Below, piece by piece: positions 1 through 10,455 of a DNA stretch of 64,000 nt. The notes under the pieces were generated by a model that saw only the letters and a program-made list of their open reading frames with translations, made no database searches and was not told where the DNA came from. Within the stretch, counting starts at the first letter, position 1. Every line of letters begins with the position of its first letter. Origin of the DNA: Staphylotrichum longicolle (Eukaryota > Ascomycota > Sordariomycetes > Sordariales > Chaetomiaceae); assembly GCA_019096155.1 (NCBI GenBank), contig JAHCVI010000001.1, forward strand, positions 11,594,001 to 11,658,000, read 5' to 3'. The position numbers were made by a program, and so were the translations under genes.

Positions 1-853
1 AATGTGAGAAAGTGAGGTTTTCCATGGCGAAAGCATCCCGTATCACGGCGGGGTTTTCAGGCTGGACCAACACGCTACTGGGAAGATGCACAATCCTTCT
101 GGCCCAGGGTCCAACAAATTTACAGATGTGCATTTCGATAGAGGCACACGCGAGAGTCGAAATTTGACTAGTTCTATTCTACGTTCTATGCAAGTAAGAA
201 TACCAAGCAGGCGGTCAATTAGAAGCCTTTAGTGGCTGACCAGGGCTCTTTTGAGAGCACCATTTGGTTCCTGGTCCCCGAGTTTAAGATACCCGAGCTA
301 TTTTGACTCTCAGAGATAAGGCGAATATACCCACCAGACTCTGCGGGTCAAACTCCGAAGCCTTCCCAGGCTGTTAAAGCCGATGGGGGGGCCTTTTGTG
401 GCGGAGTCGGTGCTTCATGATTCGTGCAAGGAGATTCATGGTGGAGACATTCCGAGTCTTGGTCGTCCATCCTGGAAGCATTCTCGGAGTGCTCCGGGAT
501 GCCCCCACTGTCAGTTCTGTCATTTTTTCCAAGTTATGTCATTGCGGGTTGGGACTGAGGCCAGCACCAAGGAAATGAAGGGGAGCTCCTCCGATGATAC
601 AATCTCATTGCAGTGGAGGCAAAACGCCTTTTCCATTGAACGCAAGATGTATAAAGCACTGGGAGCGCCCAGTCCAACAAACGGAATCATCTCGCTCACC
701 TGTATCTCGGCACCTTCAAACATCCCAGCACTCATACACCTTCAAGCGTTACTTGGCGCATCAGATACTTGACGTACTCTTGCCCCTGACCGACGAACTC
801 TGGACCCCGAAAAAACGGATTTCACTCCTCAGATATCACGCTCATCAATCATC
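1..853. other. Intergenic, upstream of alcohol dehydrogenase gene
   Basis: No reading frame here shows family features; the short open frames in 383-866 overlap in several frames and lack coding character. The 3' part is expected to hold the promoter and 5' leader of the dehydrogenase that starts at 854. No TATA-like element stands out. Confidence 0.6.
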
Positions 854-1973
854 ATGCGGAACCTGACCGTCTTCAAGGGCTCAAAGGATGGGGTCCCTAA
901 ACAGTCCACAACCCAAAAGCCCGACCAACTCGTTGGAGATCAGGTTTTTGTTAAGGTTACAGCGTCTGGAGTTTGCGGAACTGGTACGTGTCTCCCCTAT
1001 TTCACTATCAAACCCGGGTTTACTAACAACCTCATAGATTTGCACTTTGTGAGTGACAAAAGCTTCCATCATCGCATTGGTCATCGCCTCCTACTAACAA
1101 GCTCTACAGCTGAAACAAGACATGGTTCTTGGCCACGAGGGCGTCGGCGTCGTGGAAGCCGTCGGGCCCGACGTCAAGTACCTCAAAAAGGGCGACCGGG
1201 TGGGCTGGGGCTACGAAACCGACAGCTGCGGTCACTGCCACGCGTGCATCAGCGGCGACGAGATCTTCTGCCCCGAGCGCGCCATGTACGGGGAGGCCGC
1301 CCGTGATCAGGGCAGCTTTGCGTCCGGCGCCGTCTGGCGCGAGGCCTTTCTGCATCGTACTCCCGACGAAATCAGCGACGAGGACGCGGCGCCTCTGCAA
1401 TGCGGTGGTGCCACCGTCTACACGGCCTTATACGACGTCAAGCCCAACGAGGTGGTCGGCATCATGGGCGTCGGCGGGCTCGGACACCTGGCCATCCAGT
1501 TTGCCGCCAAGATGGGCTGCCGCGTCGTTGTGCTCTCCGGCACCGACAGCAAGCGCGAACAGGCCCTGGCGCTCGGCGCGCACAAGTTTGTTGCCATGAA
1601 GGACCTCGACACAGGAAAGAAAGACGAGACGGTGTGGCCGATTTCGCGGCTAGTCGTCACGACCTCGGCACAGCCGGCCTGGGAGACTCTCCTGCCCATG
1701 CTGGCGCCCCAGTCGCGCATCTACCCGCTCTCGGTCTCGGCTGACAACCTAGTGATCCCGTACATGCCGCTGATCTCCAAGGGCATCAGGATCCAGGGAT
1801 CGCTCGTGGCGACGAGGACGGTACACCGCGAGATGCTCGAATTTGCCGCCGTGCATGGGGTCCGACCGGTAACTGAGACTTTCCCCATGACGGAGAAGGG
1901 AATCAAGGAGGCAATGGATAGGTTGGAGCAGGGCAAAGTGCAGTACAGGGCTGTTCTCGTACCTGCACACTAA
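854..1973 (+). CDS. Zinc-dependent alcohol dehydrogenase (MDR family), 3 exons
   Basis: Medium-chain dehydrogenase/reductase that oxidises alcohols with NAD(P), probably cytosolic because no targeting signal is seen. Exons are 854-983, 1038-1048 and 1110-1973, giving 334 residues, normal for the family. Visible motifs: catalytic-zinc CGTDLHF (Cys41), GHEGVG (His56-Glu57), four structural-zinc cysteines at 87, 90, 93 and 101, and the nucleotide-binding GVGGLGHLA loop. The middle exon is only 11 nt but is required: joining it restores the conserved CGTDLHFLKQDMVLGHEG stretch. Both introns have GT..AG ends and a TACTAAC branch site. The start at 854 is the only ATG that puts about 40 residues before the zinc motif. 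Substrate specificity cannot be told from sequence. Confidence 0.92.
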
Positions 1974-3533
1974 TGCAACAGGGCTCAAGGGGCATGCTTT
2001 GTTTTAGATCTCCGGAGGTAAACTTTGTGAAGGCCGGCACGCATTGGATTAGAGTATTAGCTCTCAATTGTTCCATTCACACGACCATTTCCCAAGCTTC
2101 TCAGAATGGGGGGGGGGGCCGGTTCTGCCAGATTCGCGGGCACAAGTTTTGAGCTGTGGACAGTGTCTCTGCTTATGTCATAGGTATCTGTAGAAAAGGG
2201 GGCGTGACGCTTGCACCATGTCATTGTATCCTAGGTCAGCAGTTCGGCGCAGGGGATCGGGACATCGTCGCCCGTTGCCGCATTTGGGGTTGCGATGCGA
2301 GCGGACGTGCGCATTTGATGGGAAAGTCAATTAAGCAGCTCCCTCTTACAGGTGTGGATGTAACCTCAGGTCCCCTGTCAGAATGGTTCTTGTGAACCAG
2401 GTCCCCGGGATAAAGCGAGTGACAGGGCGGAACCATCCGTGTTGGAGCATTGTGGAACTTAGCTCAACTTCTAAGATGCTCGTTCGAACCATGCCGGAGG
2501 CTGATTGGATGCCTTGATCTGCTCAATCCGAGGCCGCGCAAGAATGCTGCCCTCACTTTGTCTCGCCTTCCCTTGCTCACAAGGGTTGATCGGGGGATTA
2601 TGGCCCAACCATGGCTATTGCCCGCCTTCAAAAACGCCCATCCCTCCAAGCATTTGGCCGGAGGATACAGTCATTCGCATTTGCAGGAATTTGTGGACGA
2701 AAACAGGACCATGCCCAATACTCCGTCGGCCTCGCCGACCCCATCAGGTGAGTGAAAGCCAACGAAGTGACAAGTTCGGAGAGAGGGTAGAGAGAGTCCT
2801 CCAGTTCAAGTTCTCTCGTGCCGCAATCCAACTGCAAGCGTTTTCAATGGTCCTAGTCCAAACACCTTTACTGCCTGACATGGATTGAGCATTTCCAAAC
2901 GAGGGACAATGAGCACTTCACATACCGTGGTCGGATCTTGTTTATACCATTCACATCGAGACGTTTTGAGTGGAGAGTACCTATCATCTTCCGATATCTG
3001 CTCTGAGCCATCTCAGTTGATGCTTTGAAAATCTGATGGAGTATCTCCTGCCGACAGCACAAGAACTACTGACAAGGGCAACATTTTCAAGAGCTTCCAG
3101 GGCTTGAGAATCGGCAGTGCTGGTGGGTCAAAAACGCCCACCGGGGTATCTCCTCCCGGCCAATATATTGCGACATGTGACCGAGAAGCTGCCGCGAGTT
3201 CACGATACTGTGGAGGTTCGACGACATCTCGATCAATGTCGCCACCAGTTGGAGCGCTTCGGACGGACCGTCTCCATCCGTCCTTCCAGTCGGCCCCTTT
3301 TTCGGTTCCCGCCGACACGGCACGCTACGGCGCTCCACTGCCTTGTTCCATGTCACCGCCGCGGGGTGGCCGGAGAGGTTGAGCCTCATTCTGTGCGTGG
3401 CAGCTTTTGAATTGTGCCTTTAACAAACCAACACCAGCTATAAAAGGCCGTTGGGGGACGGCGGTTTTTTGTTGCTCTCTCCATCTTTTCAGTCACAGCC
3501 ATCCATTCATCTGACTGCAACAAGCCAACCACG
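1974..3533. other. Intergenic, dehydrogenase to endoglucanase
   Basis: About 1.6 kb without a supportable gene. It contains a run of 11 G at 2108-2118 and ends in the endoglucanase promoter. Open frames at 2450-2888 and 3013-3410 overlap on both strands and look random. Confidence 0.6.
3439..3446 (+). promoter_or_regulatory. TATA box of the GH5 gene
   Basis: TATAAAAG lies 95 bases before the ATG at 3534, a normal distance for a strongly expressed fungal cellulase gene with a short leader. Confidence 0.6.
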
Positions 3534-4806
3534 ATGAAGTCTTCTCTATCCTCGTTGGCATCATGGCCACCGGCGCCGCTGCTCAGAGCGGCGCCTGGGC
3601 CCAATGCGGGCGGCATCGGCTTCTCGGGCTCAACTTCCTGTGTCTCGGGTTATACCTGCCGTTACTCGAATGACTGGTACAGCCAGTGCGTTCCTGGTAC
3701 CGCGGCCACAACGCTGAAGACAACCACGGCGTCCACGCCTACCAGCACCTCAACCCCATCCAACGGCAAGTTCAAGTGGTTCGGTATTAACCAGTCTTGT
3801 GGCGAGTTTGGCAAGGGAGTCTACCCGGGTACATGGGGCAAGGAGTTTACGTTTCCATCAACCTCATCCATTCAGGTACGCTTTGGATCGTTGAAAGTCG
3901 CAGATTCCGTACTGATAGACTCAGACCCATATCAACGACGGCTTCAACGCCTTCCGAGTGGCCTTTGCAATGGAACGGCTCGTTCCAGGTCAGTTGACGG
4001 GCTCCGTCAACTACGCCTACCTTCAAAACCTCACCGCCGTCGTCAACTTCATCACCAACGCCGGCAAATACGCGATCCTCGACCCGCACAACTACGGCCG
4101 CTACTACGACAACATCATCACCGATACCTCCGCCTTCGGTGCCTTCTGGAAGACGGTCGCCAGCCAATTTGCCTCTAACCCGCGCGTTATCTTCGACACC
4201 AACAACGAGTTCCACGACATGGACCAGAACCTGGTCCTCAACCTCAACCAAGCCGCCATCAACGGCATCCGGGCCGCGGGCGCCACCTCGCAGTACATCT
4301 TTGTCGAGGGCAACGCCTGGACGGGCGCGTGGACGTGGGCCGCGACCAACAACAACCTCGCGGCGTTGACCGACCCGCAGAACAAGATCGTGTACGAAAT
4401 GCACCAGTACCTCGACACGGACGGCTCCGGGACGAGCACCGCCTGCGTGAGCACCGACATTGGCGTGCAGCGGCTCACGAGCGCGACCAACTGGCTGCGG
4501 GCCAACGGAAAGGTCGGGTTCCTGGGCGAGTTCGCGGGCGGCGCCAACTCGGTGTGCCAGACGGCGATCACGGGCCTGCTGGACCACCTCAAGGCCAACA
4601 GCGATGTGTGGCAGGGCGCGCTCTGGTGGGCGGGCGGGCCGTGGTGGGGTGACTACATCTACAGCTAGTAAGTCTTTTGTTCTGCTGCGCGTGTGTGTGT
4701 CATGGTGTCTTCGAAACGGTGGCTGACTTTGGCGGTTGTTAGCGAGCCTCCTTCTGGCACGGGTTACACCTACTACAACTCGCTGCTGAAGAAGTATGTC
4801 CCGTAG
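3534..4806 (+). CDS. GH5 endoglucanase with N-terminal CBM1 (frame-scrambled start)
   Basis: Endo-beta-1,4-glucanase related to Myceliophthora/Trichoderma Cel5A; it cuts internal bonds of cellulose outside the cell. Exons 3534-3875, 3925-4667 and 4743-4806 (382 codons) keep one open frame. The CBM1 cysteine-rich part ends SNDWYSQC, followed by a Thr/Ser/Pro linker and the GH5 barrel. The likely acid/base is Glu209 in DTNNEFHD and the nucleophile Glu316 in FLGEFAGG. Oddity: residues about 7-25 are read in the wrong frame. The +2 frame from 3563 encodes the expected signal-peptide end and the start of CBM1 (MATGAAAQSGAWAQCG), so one base seems missing near 3550-3562 and one G extra in 3608-3610. 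As written, the protein lacks a proper signal peptide and the first CBM1 Trp and Cys. The catalytic domain is intact. Confidence 0.9.
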
Positions 4807-5190
4807 TCCATGCGCTCAGCTGGGCTGGAGTCAGATGCGCCGGCAGCAGCGGATCTGGCTCCCTGACCCGAAGTTGAGGCTCTCTCATCCGACAGGGCGA
4901 GTCGATCCATGCAGTGGGCAAGCATCGTTGGTTAGTATGCATGTGATCGCACTTGATAAGTACCAAGGGCATGGCCGAAACAACCTAGTTTGGATCGCTG
5001 TATATATCATTCTAAGAAAACGAGAAAATGATATTGTGCACATCGTCCCTCCCATTGCCAATGACACCCAACCTTGCGCAACCTGGCTGACTTGAACTTG
5101 AATGACAATCAAAAAAGTCCCGTGCAAACCAACCCCTCGGCGTTTGAAAAGAAAAGAAGATTAGAAAGAGCTCGAAACAAAACACAAGCA
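4807..5190. other. Convergent intergenic region
   Basis: About 380 bases between the stop of the + strand endoglucanase and the stop of the - strand gene at 5191. It should hold both 3' UTRs; nothing else is recognised. Confidence 0.6.
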
Positions 5191-6755
5191 TCAGCTCGCA
5201 GTGACATTTCTCCGGGCAGAACTACGAGTGACGCGAACAGTTGTGTTTGCCGACTTCACCACTTTGACCCTTTTTTTCTGTGCCAGTACCCGTTCTTTCG
5301 GCGCTGCCTTCTCGGTTGCTTTTGCCTTTGATACTGGGTGTTGGCTTGGGCCTTGTATCTCTTGTCGCAAATCGTCGTCGGTGTCCGAGAACGATGAGGA
5401 CCTCTGAAGTCGTCTGTTGCGTGCTCGTGTAGCTTGTGCTTTGGCTAGCCTCGCGAATTTCGATTTCTGTTTGAGAAGGAACCATTCAGGCATCTCCCTG
5501 TCAAACCCTGTCAGGCAGTCGAGGTAGTCTTCAAAGTCACCAGACTTGTTCCCCTCCTGCAAGTCTGTCCCGTCTGATCCGTACAACACGCTTGAGTCCA
5601 AACGTTCCGATGCCCCGTCCGTCGGTTTCCTCCCGGCATGAGGGGTTTGAACAGATGATGTACCTGGCTGCCGTGTTCTCTCATGCCGGACATGCCATGC
5701 CTCGAGATGCTTCATGACGAACTCTCTGTGGTCGTTGACAGCGTAATCGTGGATCTGGTCAACGATGCAGATCAGATCGTATGCACCAGTGAACTCCTTG
5801 ACATCACCCTGCCAGATGGTCTCCACGAGCTGGTGCCAGAGTCAGCCAACAATCACTGAGTCTAGTTTGCAGTAGAGGTTTTGAACTTACACAACTGTCG
5901 AAAAAGTTCCAAGCTATGTAGACCTCCCAGTAGGAACCGCAAGACATGAAGGCGAAAAGTTGGTATTTCTTGCTGTCTTCTGTTTGGTACTCGGCCACGT
6001 TGTCTGGGTCCCGGACCAAGTCGTCCAACATGGCGAGATATGTCCTGCATGCGTGGTAGATTTGTTGCTTGGCCTCGTCATATCCATCACCTCGCTTTTT
6101 CGCCTCGTAGACTGCATATGGGAAGACGAGGTCCGTCTTTCCCCATGCGCCATCAACGACGAGGCCGCATTTGGGATTGTGCATCATGTCGTGCAGTCGA
6201 TCCTGCGAGAGCCTGCGGTCTGGCTGCTTCTCGCCATGTTGCTCTTTGCATCCGGGGACGTCGCAACTGAAACAGCGCTCGAGGAAATAATCGTCAAACG
6301 TTGTGAGCCCAAGCGTCGCGTCCGGAATCCGGGTTTCCACGGTTCGCTGCCCACTGTCAGTTGTTGCCACAAACTGGTATGGTCTTTTGTCCCTATTGCG
6401 ATAGTTTTTAGCTGGGGCTGTGGTTTCGGGACCTGACGGTGCGAAATATAGAGATGGGGGCTCACATCCTGAGCGCTCTATCATCCATGATCAAACCGAA
6501 GACGTCAAACCAGGAACAGACTTCCCAGCCGAATTCGGAAGACTTGTACAGCTGATTGGCGCACGCCCTCCTGACCAACTTGTTTGTCCGCCGGTCGAGC
6601 TCTGTTTTCTTCTCTTCGCTGAGAGGCTCCCGGTATTGTACAATATCGAGGTTGGGACAAAACCGGGCCCATGACTTGGCCATGGGGGTGCATTTCGCAA
6701 AAACTGCCTGCGTCGAGAGGGAAAACTCCTCAAAAGGCTCAGGAACCAATGGCAT
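5191..6755 (-). CDS. PD-(D/E)XK nuclease-like fungal protein, 3 exons
   Basis: Belongs to a large family of Pezizomycotina proteins with a predicted PD-(D/E)XK nuclease-like fold; cellular role unknown. Exons on the minus strand are 6755-6466, 6392-5891 and 5829-5191 (476 codons); the introns have GTGAGC..TAG and GTAAGT..CAG ends. The signature is an Asp before the core strand (VVDGAWGKTDLVFPYAVYEAKK), with the ExK-type pair in YEAKK, then HACRTYLAMLDDL and a GSYWEV strand. The C-terminal 100 residues are basic and Ser-rich (nuclear-type composition). The 5' end is uncertain: relatives usually carry a longer helical N-terminus, and coding-like sequence continues to about 6790-6900, so one or two upstream exons may be missing. 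Confidence 0.7.
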
Positions 6756-8003
6756 GGCTCGCTCTCTCGGCTTCCGAGTCCTGTGTGAGGCGTGTTGTGG
6801 TTAGCGCGGTGTTGGCTTTGCCCAGTTTCCAGGTCGGACTTGCTCCATTCTGTCAGATCTTTGTTGAGTCGTTGGTATTGAAAACACAGCACAGGTAACT
6901 CTGGCGCTCATGGATCTGGGTTCAAGCATGCGAGAGCTGAAAGTGGACAGCGAGTCTCTTATGGCAGTCTCAGCAATAGGCAACACTAGCCGCTGGGAGG
7001 CTTTGAGTTGGACGAGCGGCCGCAACACGACACCTGCTCGCAGGGATCACAACCAACAACAGTGTGTGCTGTGGAATTTCATTGGCCACAACGGTGGCTG
7101 TGTCTTGCACCCAACTGCAGCACGCACATTCTCAGCATGAACATCGAGGCTTGCCGAGGATGGGTAGGCGTCTTTTGTTTCAGGCGAGGCGCTTCCTGGT
7201 TTTAAGCCTCCATCCTGCGTTGAGAGCGTGTCTAACCCAATCGTTTTGTGGGTGACTTGTCTTAACTAGGCATCTCAGGGGGCATGGAGGCCCGCTTGCA
7301 GCGGCCGGAACTGTAGGCGGACTGACCGGCGCGAAAGTTAATCCCACAGCATTATCACAGTCTTTTGTGGGCGGGAGACGTTTCCCGCTTTATCCCAGCG
7401 CGAAATTTTTCTTCTCGTTGTACTGTACCTTAGCCTAACCGAGACTTTTCCCGCTCTTGACCCATTTGGCGACGCGTGTTCCACCCTACAACTGCAACCG
7501 GTGCTGTTGTTGGCTCCTGGGTGGTCCCTTGGCGTGTTGGACACGCTCCTCCTTGCGGACACAGCTCAACAGAGATCACAAACTGCCTCCATTTCCGACC
7601 TTGGCTTATTGGCTCATTAGGAATCGACATTCTCTCCGGACGTCCCGAACCAGCATCAAGTTACCTTTAGCAGCCAACTTGAAGGTGTCGAGCTGCCCCC
7701 GACCACTGGTTGTAATGCATCGAACACCGACTAACACTACTTTAACGCAAACATATAGGTAAGGTATTCACACGGTAAGATGTCGAAAAAATAGCGCTCA
7801 AATTTATCTCACCAAAACCCAAAGGGGAAACTGACTCTGAACTCATAAGTCATATACAGAAAGAAAATCGAGCCGAAAGAGAAACCAAGCAACTGTAAGA
7901 ACAACACCAAACTTGTCTCCTAAAACCGAATCCGTGACCAGCCTTTGCAAAAGTCCCTGTTCAACGCCCATCTTTTTCCGCAGTCAAGTCTCTCTCCAGC
8001 CGC
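6756..8003. other. Intergenic, upstream of the PD-(D/E)XK-like gene
   Basis: The first 150 bases may hold missing 5' exons of the preceding minus-strand gene. The rest (6900-8003) contains the 3' flank of the secreted-protein gene and no coding sequence that I can support. Confidence 0.5.
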
Positions 8004-8648
8004 TTAGAAGCAGTTGTTCTTCACGGTGCTGATGCCGAGGAGCTCAGCAGCCAGGGAGACCAGGACCTGGCCTCCAACCTTCAGCTTCTCAGCCTTGGTG
8101 GTGGCCCCGAGCAGGAGCTTGACGGCCTGCTTGGTGCCGCCGAGGGCCTTGATGTACTTCTTGATGCGGAGCAGCTTGGCGGCCGGAATGGCCGTGGTGG
8201 CAAGCAGCTGGACGATGGCGGCGACGCATTTGGCAATCTTCCAGATGGAGGCGCGGGCGGCAAGCTCGCCGCGCTCGAGGAGGCTGAGGTTGGCGGCCGC
8301 CTCCTCGGAGCTGTCGTCGCGCTTCAGCTTCTCGTTGCCCGCGCGGTGGCCGTGGTCGACGAGCCACTTGTGCAGGGCGTCGTCGCCCTGCTCGAGGACC
8401 TCGTCGGGGATCTCGTCGATCTCCGCCAGGAGGCGGTCGAGAGCAAAGTCGAAGTCGGTAGTGAAGTTGAAGTTGGCGGCGGCGTCGGTGACGGTGACAC
8501 CGCGGGCCTCCACAAACGTGATGGCGTCGCTGCCATCATCGACGAAGTCGTCCGTGTCGGGGATCAGGCCGTGGTTGTCAGACTGAGCGGCCGGGAGGGC
8601 GGCGACAGAGGCCACGAAGAGGGCAGCGGTGATGAGCTGGAACTTCAT
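8004..8648 (-). CDS. Secreted proprotein with Kex2 site and cationic helical C-terminus
   Basis: A 214-residue intronless gene with a clear signal peptide (MKFQLITAALFVASVAALP). The middle is acidic (about residues 20-115) and ends in a dibasic KLKR-DD site at about 107-112, the type cut by Kex2. The C-terminal 80 residues are Lys-rich and alternate hydrophobic helices, with two cysteines only (in AKCVAA and at KNNCF). I recognise the layout from unnamed secreted proteins of other filamentous fungi but know no function. A propeptide plus cationic amphipathic mature part would fit a secreted antimicrobial or membrane-active protein; that is inference only. A TATA-like element lies at 8831-8836. 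Confidence 0.75.
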   Translation of the reverse strand: MKFQLITAALFVASVAALPAAQSDNHGLIPDTDDFVDDGSDAITFVEARGVTVTDAAANFNFTTDFDFALDRLLAEIDEIPDEVLEQGDDALHKWLVDHGHRAGNEKLKRDDSSEEAAANLSLLERGELAARASIWKIAKCVAAIVQLLATTAIPAAKLLRIKKYIKALGGTKQAVKLLLGATTKAEKLKVGGQVLVSLAAELLGISTVKNNCF

Positions 8649-10455
8649 GTTGAAGGTATGTAAAATGAGTGGGTAAAAGGAGGGTGTTGCTTTGAGTGCT
8701 TGAAGCGAAAGCTTGAACTTCTGAAAGCAGGCGAGTGCTATGAGCTGAGTGCTGGGAGCCGAGTGTTGAGGTGCTGTTGATGGTGATGGTGGTGTTCGAA
8801 CTGCTAGAGACCGCGGAGGAGTTGGGTCCCTTTATACATGTCTTCACGCCATATGATGGTATCTGTTCCCTTGGTGTCGATGACCGCTGCGAGAGAGAGT
8901 TCCATTGTCCAATCGCCCCGACGACGCCCCTGTCTGACATCACGAATCGTCTCGTCGTCCCGCCTGCCAGTAAGGAAGACTGGATGAGTTGCTAAATTAG
9001 ACTTCGTCGGCATCTCCGTCGAAGAAAGATGACCCGGGCGATCTCAGATCGACGTTGGTCGGCCCTCCGCTCGCGCCTTGCAATGGTTGCTGTGCGGCAC
9101 GGATTCATGCAGAAGCCATTGCCCTGGCTAACAGAAGCTTAGACGGCATCTAGCCGAAACCCTAAATCCATCCTTGTTTGTTCACCGGAGACTAAGCTCC
9201 AAACGCCCCTGGATTTGGCCCTGGGCTGATCTCTCTGACCAATGATGCAAGCCGAGTCGCTCCCCGCGTTCCATTTGGCACACGCATCTGGAAGGGTTGG
9301 GCCAACGTTGATCCGTGCCAAGAGGTAAGCGGTTGAGGCTTGATGGCTGTGGGATGTAACCCTGCGGGTGAACATCACTGGAGCCGCCCCTGGCCAAGCC
9401 ACCTGGAATAGCATGAGCTGGACAGCCTTACCCCACGCAGCTGCTATTTTTGTGAAACGACCCGCGTTCGCCCCTGGCAAGCATATCACAATCCCCAACA
9501 TGGTCACCGAAGGCCTTTCCCGCCGTCGATGTGCACACCGAGACAGAATCCCCAACAAGTAAGACAATCATCTATGGCTCAAATTATTGTCTCGCAATTC
9601 CTTGCCATTACCACTCAATTTCGCGATCGACCACGGCCAAAGGCAGCAGATGTGATTGGGCATGACGAGGGAATAAGCGATTCCCGAGAGAGGAGGGTAT
9701 TCCAATATCTTGGTTCTTCCAACGGTCAATCACTTTGTGGGGCAGTTGGATATTGGGAGGATATCCGCGTCACGGCAACCCTACTTCCATTCATCGACTC
9801 GACCTGCACTCACTCTCTCATATGCCCTGACTGTAAACTTGTGGTTATGGTTCACGTTGTCGAGTCCAATCCGTGTCCGGGCAGCGCAGTCGGGTTTGGG
9901 CACAATAAGAGCGCGGATGGGCCGCCACATGCGCAGGCCCACCAAATGATGGCTTTTGAATGATGTAGAGTTTATGTTGTTAAATAATCTTGTTAACTAA
10001 GGTACCTAAATTGTGGCCTTGTAGTTGTGCGCTTGGAGACTTTGAGGGTCTGGACAGCATCGGTCACTACCCCTTTATCATTGTGTTCCCAATGAGCTAG
10101 CTCTGTAGAAAACATGTGATCAGATCTTTGGCTGGCTCATGGCAGTTTTCAGGCCATTGGCCCTTTCTTTGACAGTCGATGTGAATACGAACGACGTGTG
10201 CCACATCCGGAAACAGTCCGATGTCATGGCCAATCGTACGCCCTCAAGCAGCCATCTGATACTCTACACATTACATCACAGCAATCCATGTGTAGGCGTC
10301 CCAGTCTTGTCCCTAGGGGCGACCAGCGGGGCCAGAGCGCATGTTCCCGTCATGCCCTTAAAATTGGTGCAGCCAGCCAGCCATTCCAATCGTAAAACCT
10401 GGAATATGCCATTCCACCCACTCATTCCCATTGAACCCGCGCAATCCAGGTTTTC
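8649..10455. other. Divergent intergenic region
   Basis: About 1.8 kb between the minus-strand secreted-protein gene and the plus-strand lysophospholipase, so it should hold both promoters. TTTATA at 8831-8836 (TATAAA on the minus strand) is about 185 bases before the start of the secreted-protein gene. Open frames at 9139-9963 are short and overlap on both strands; nothing is assigned. Confidence 0.55.
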
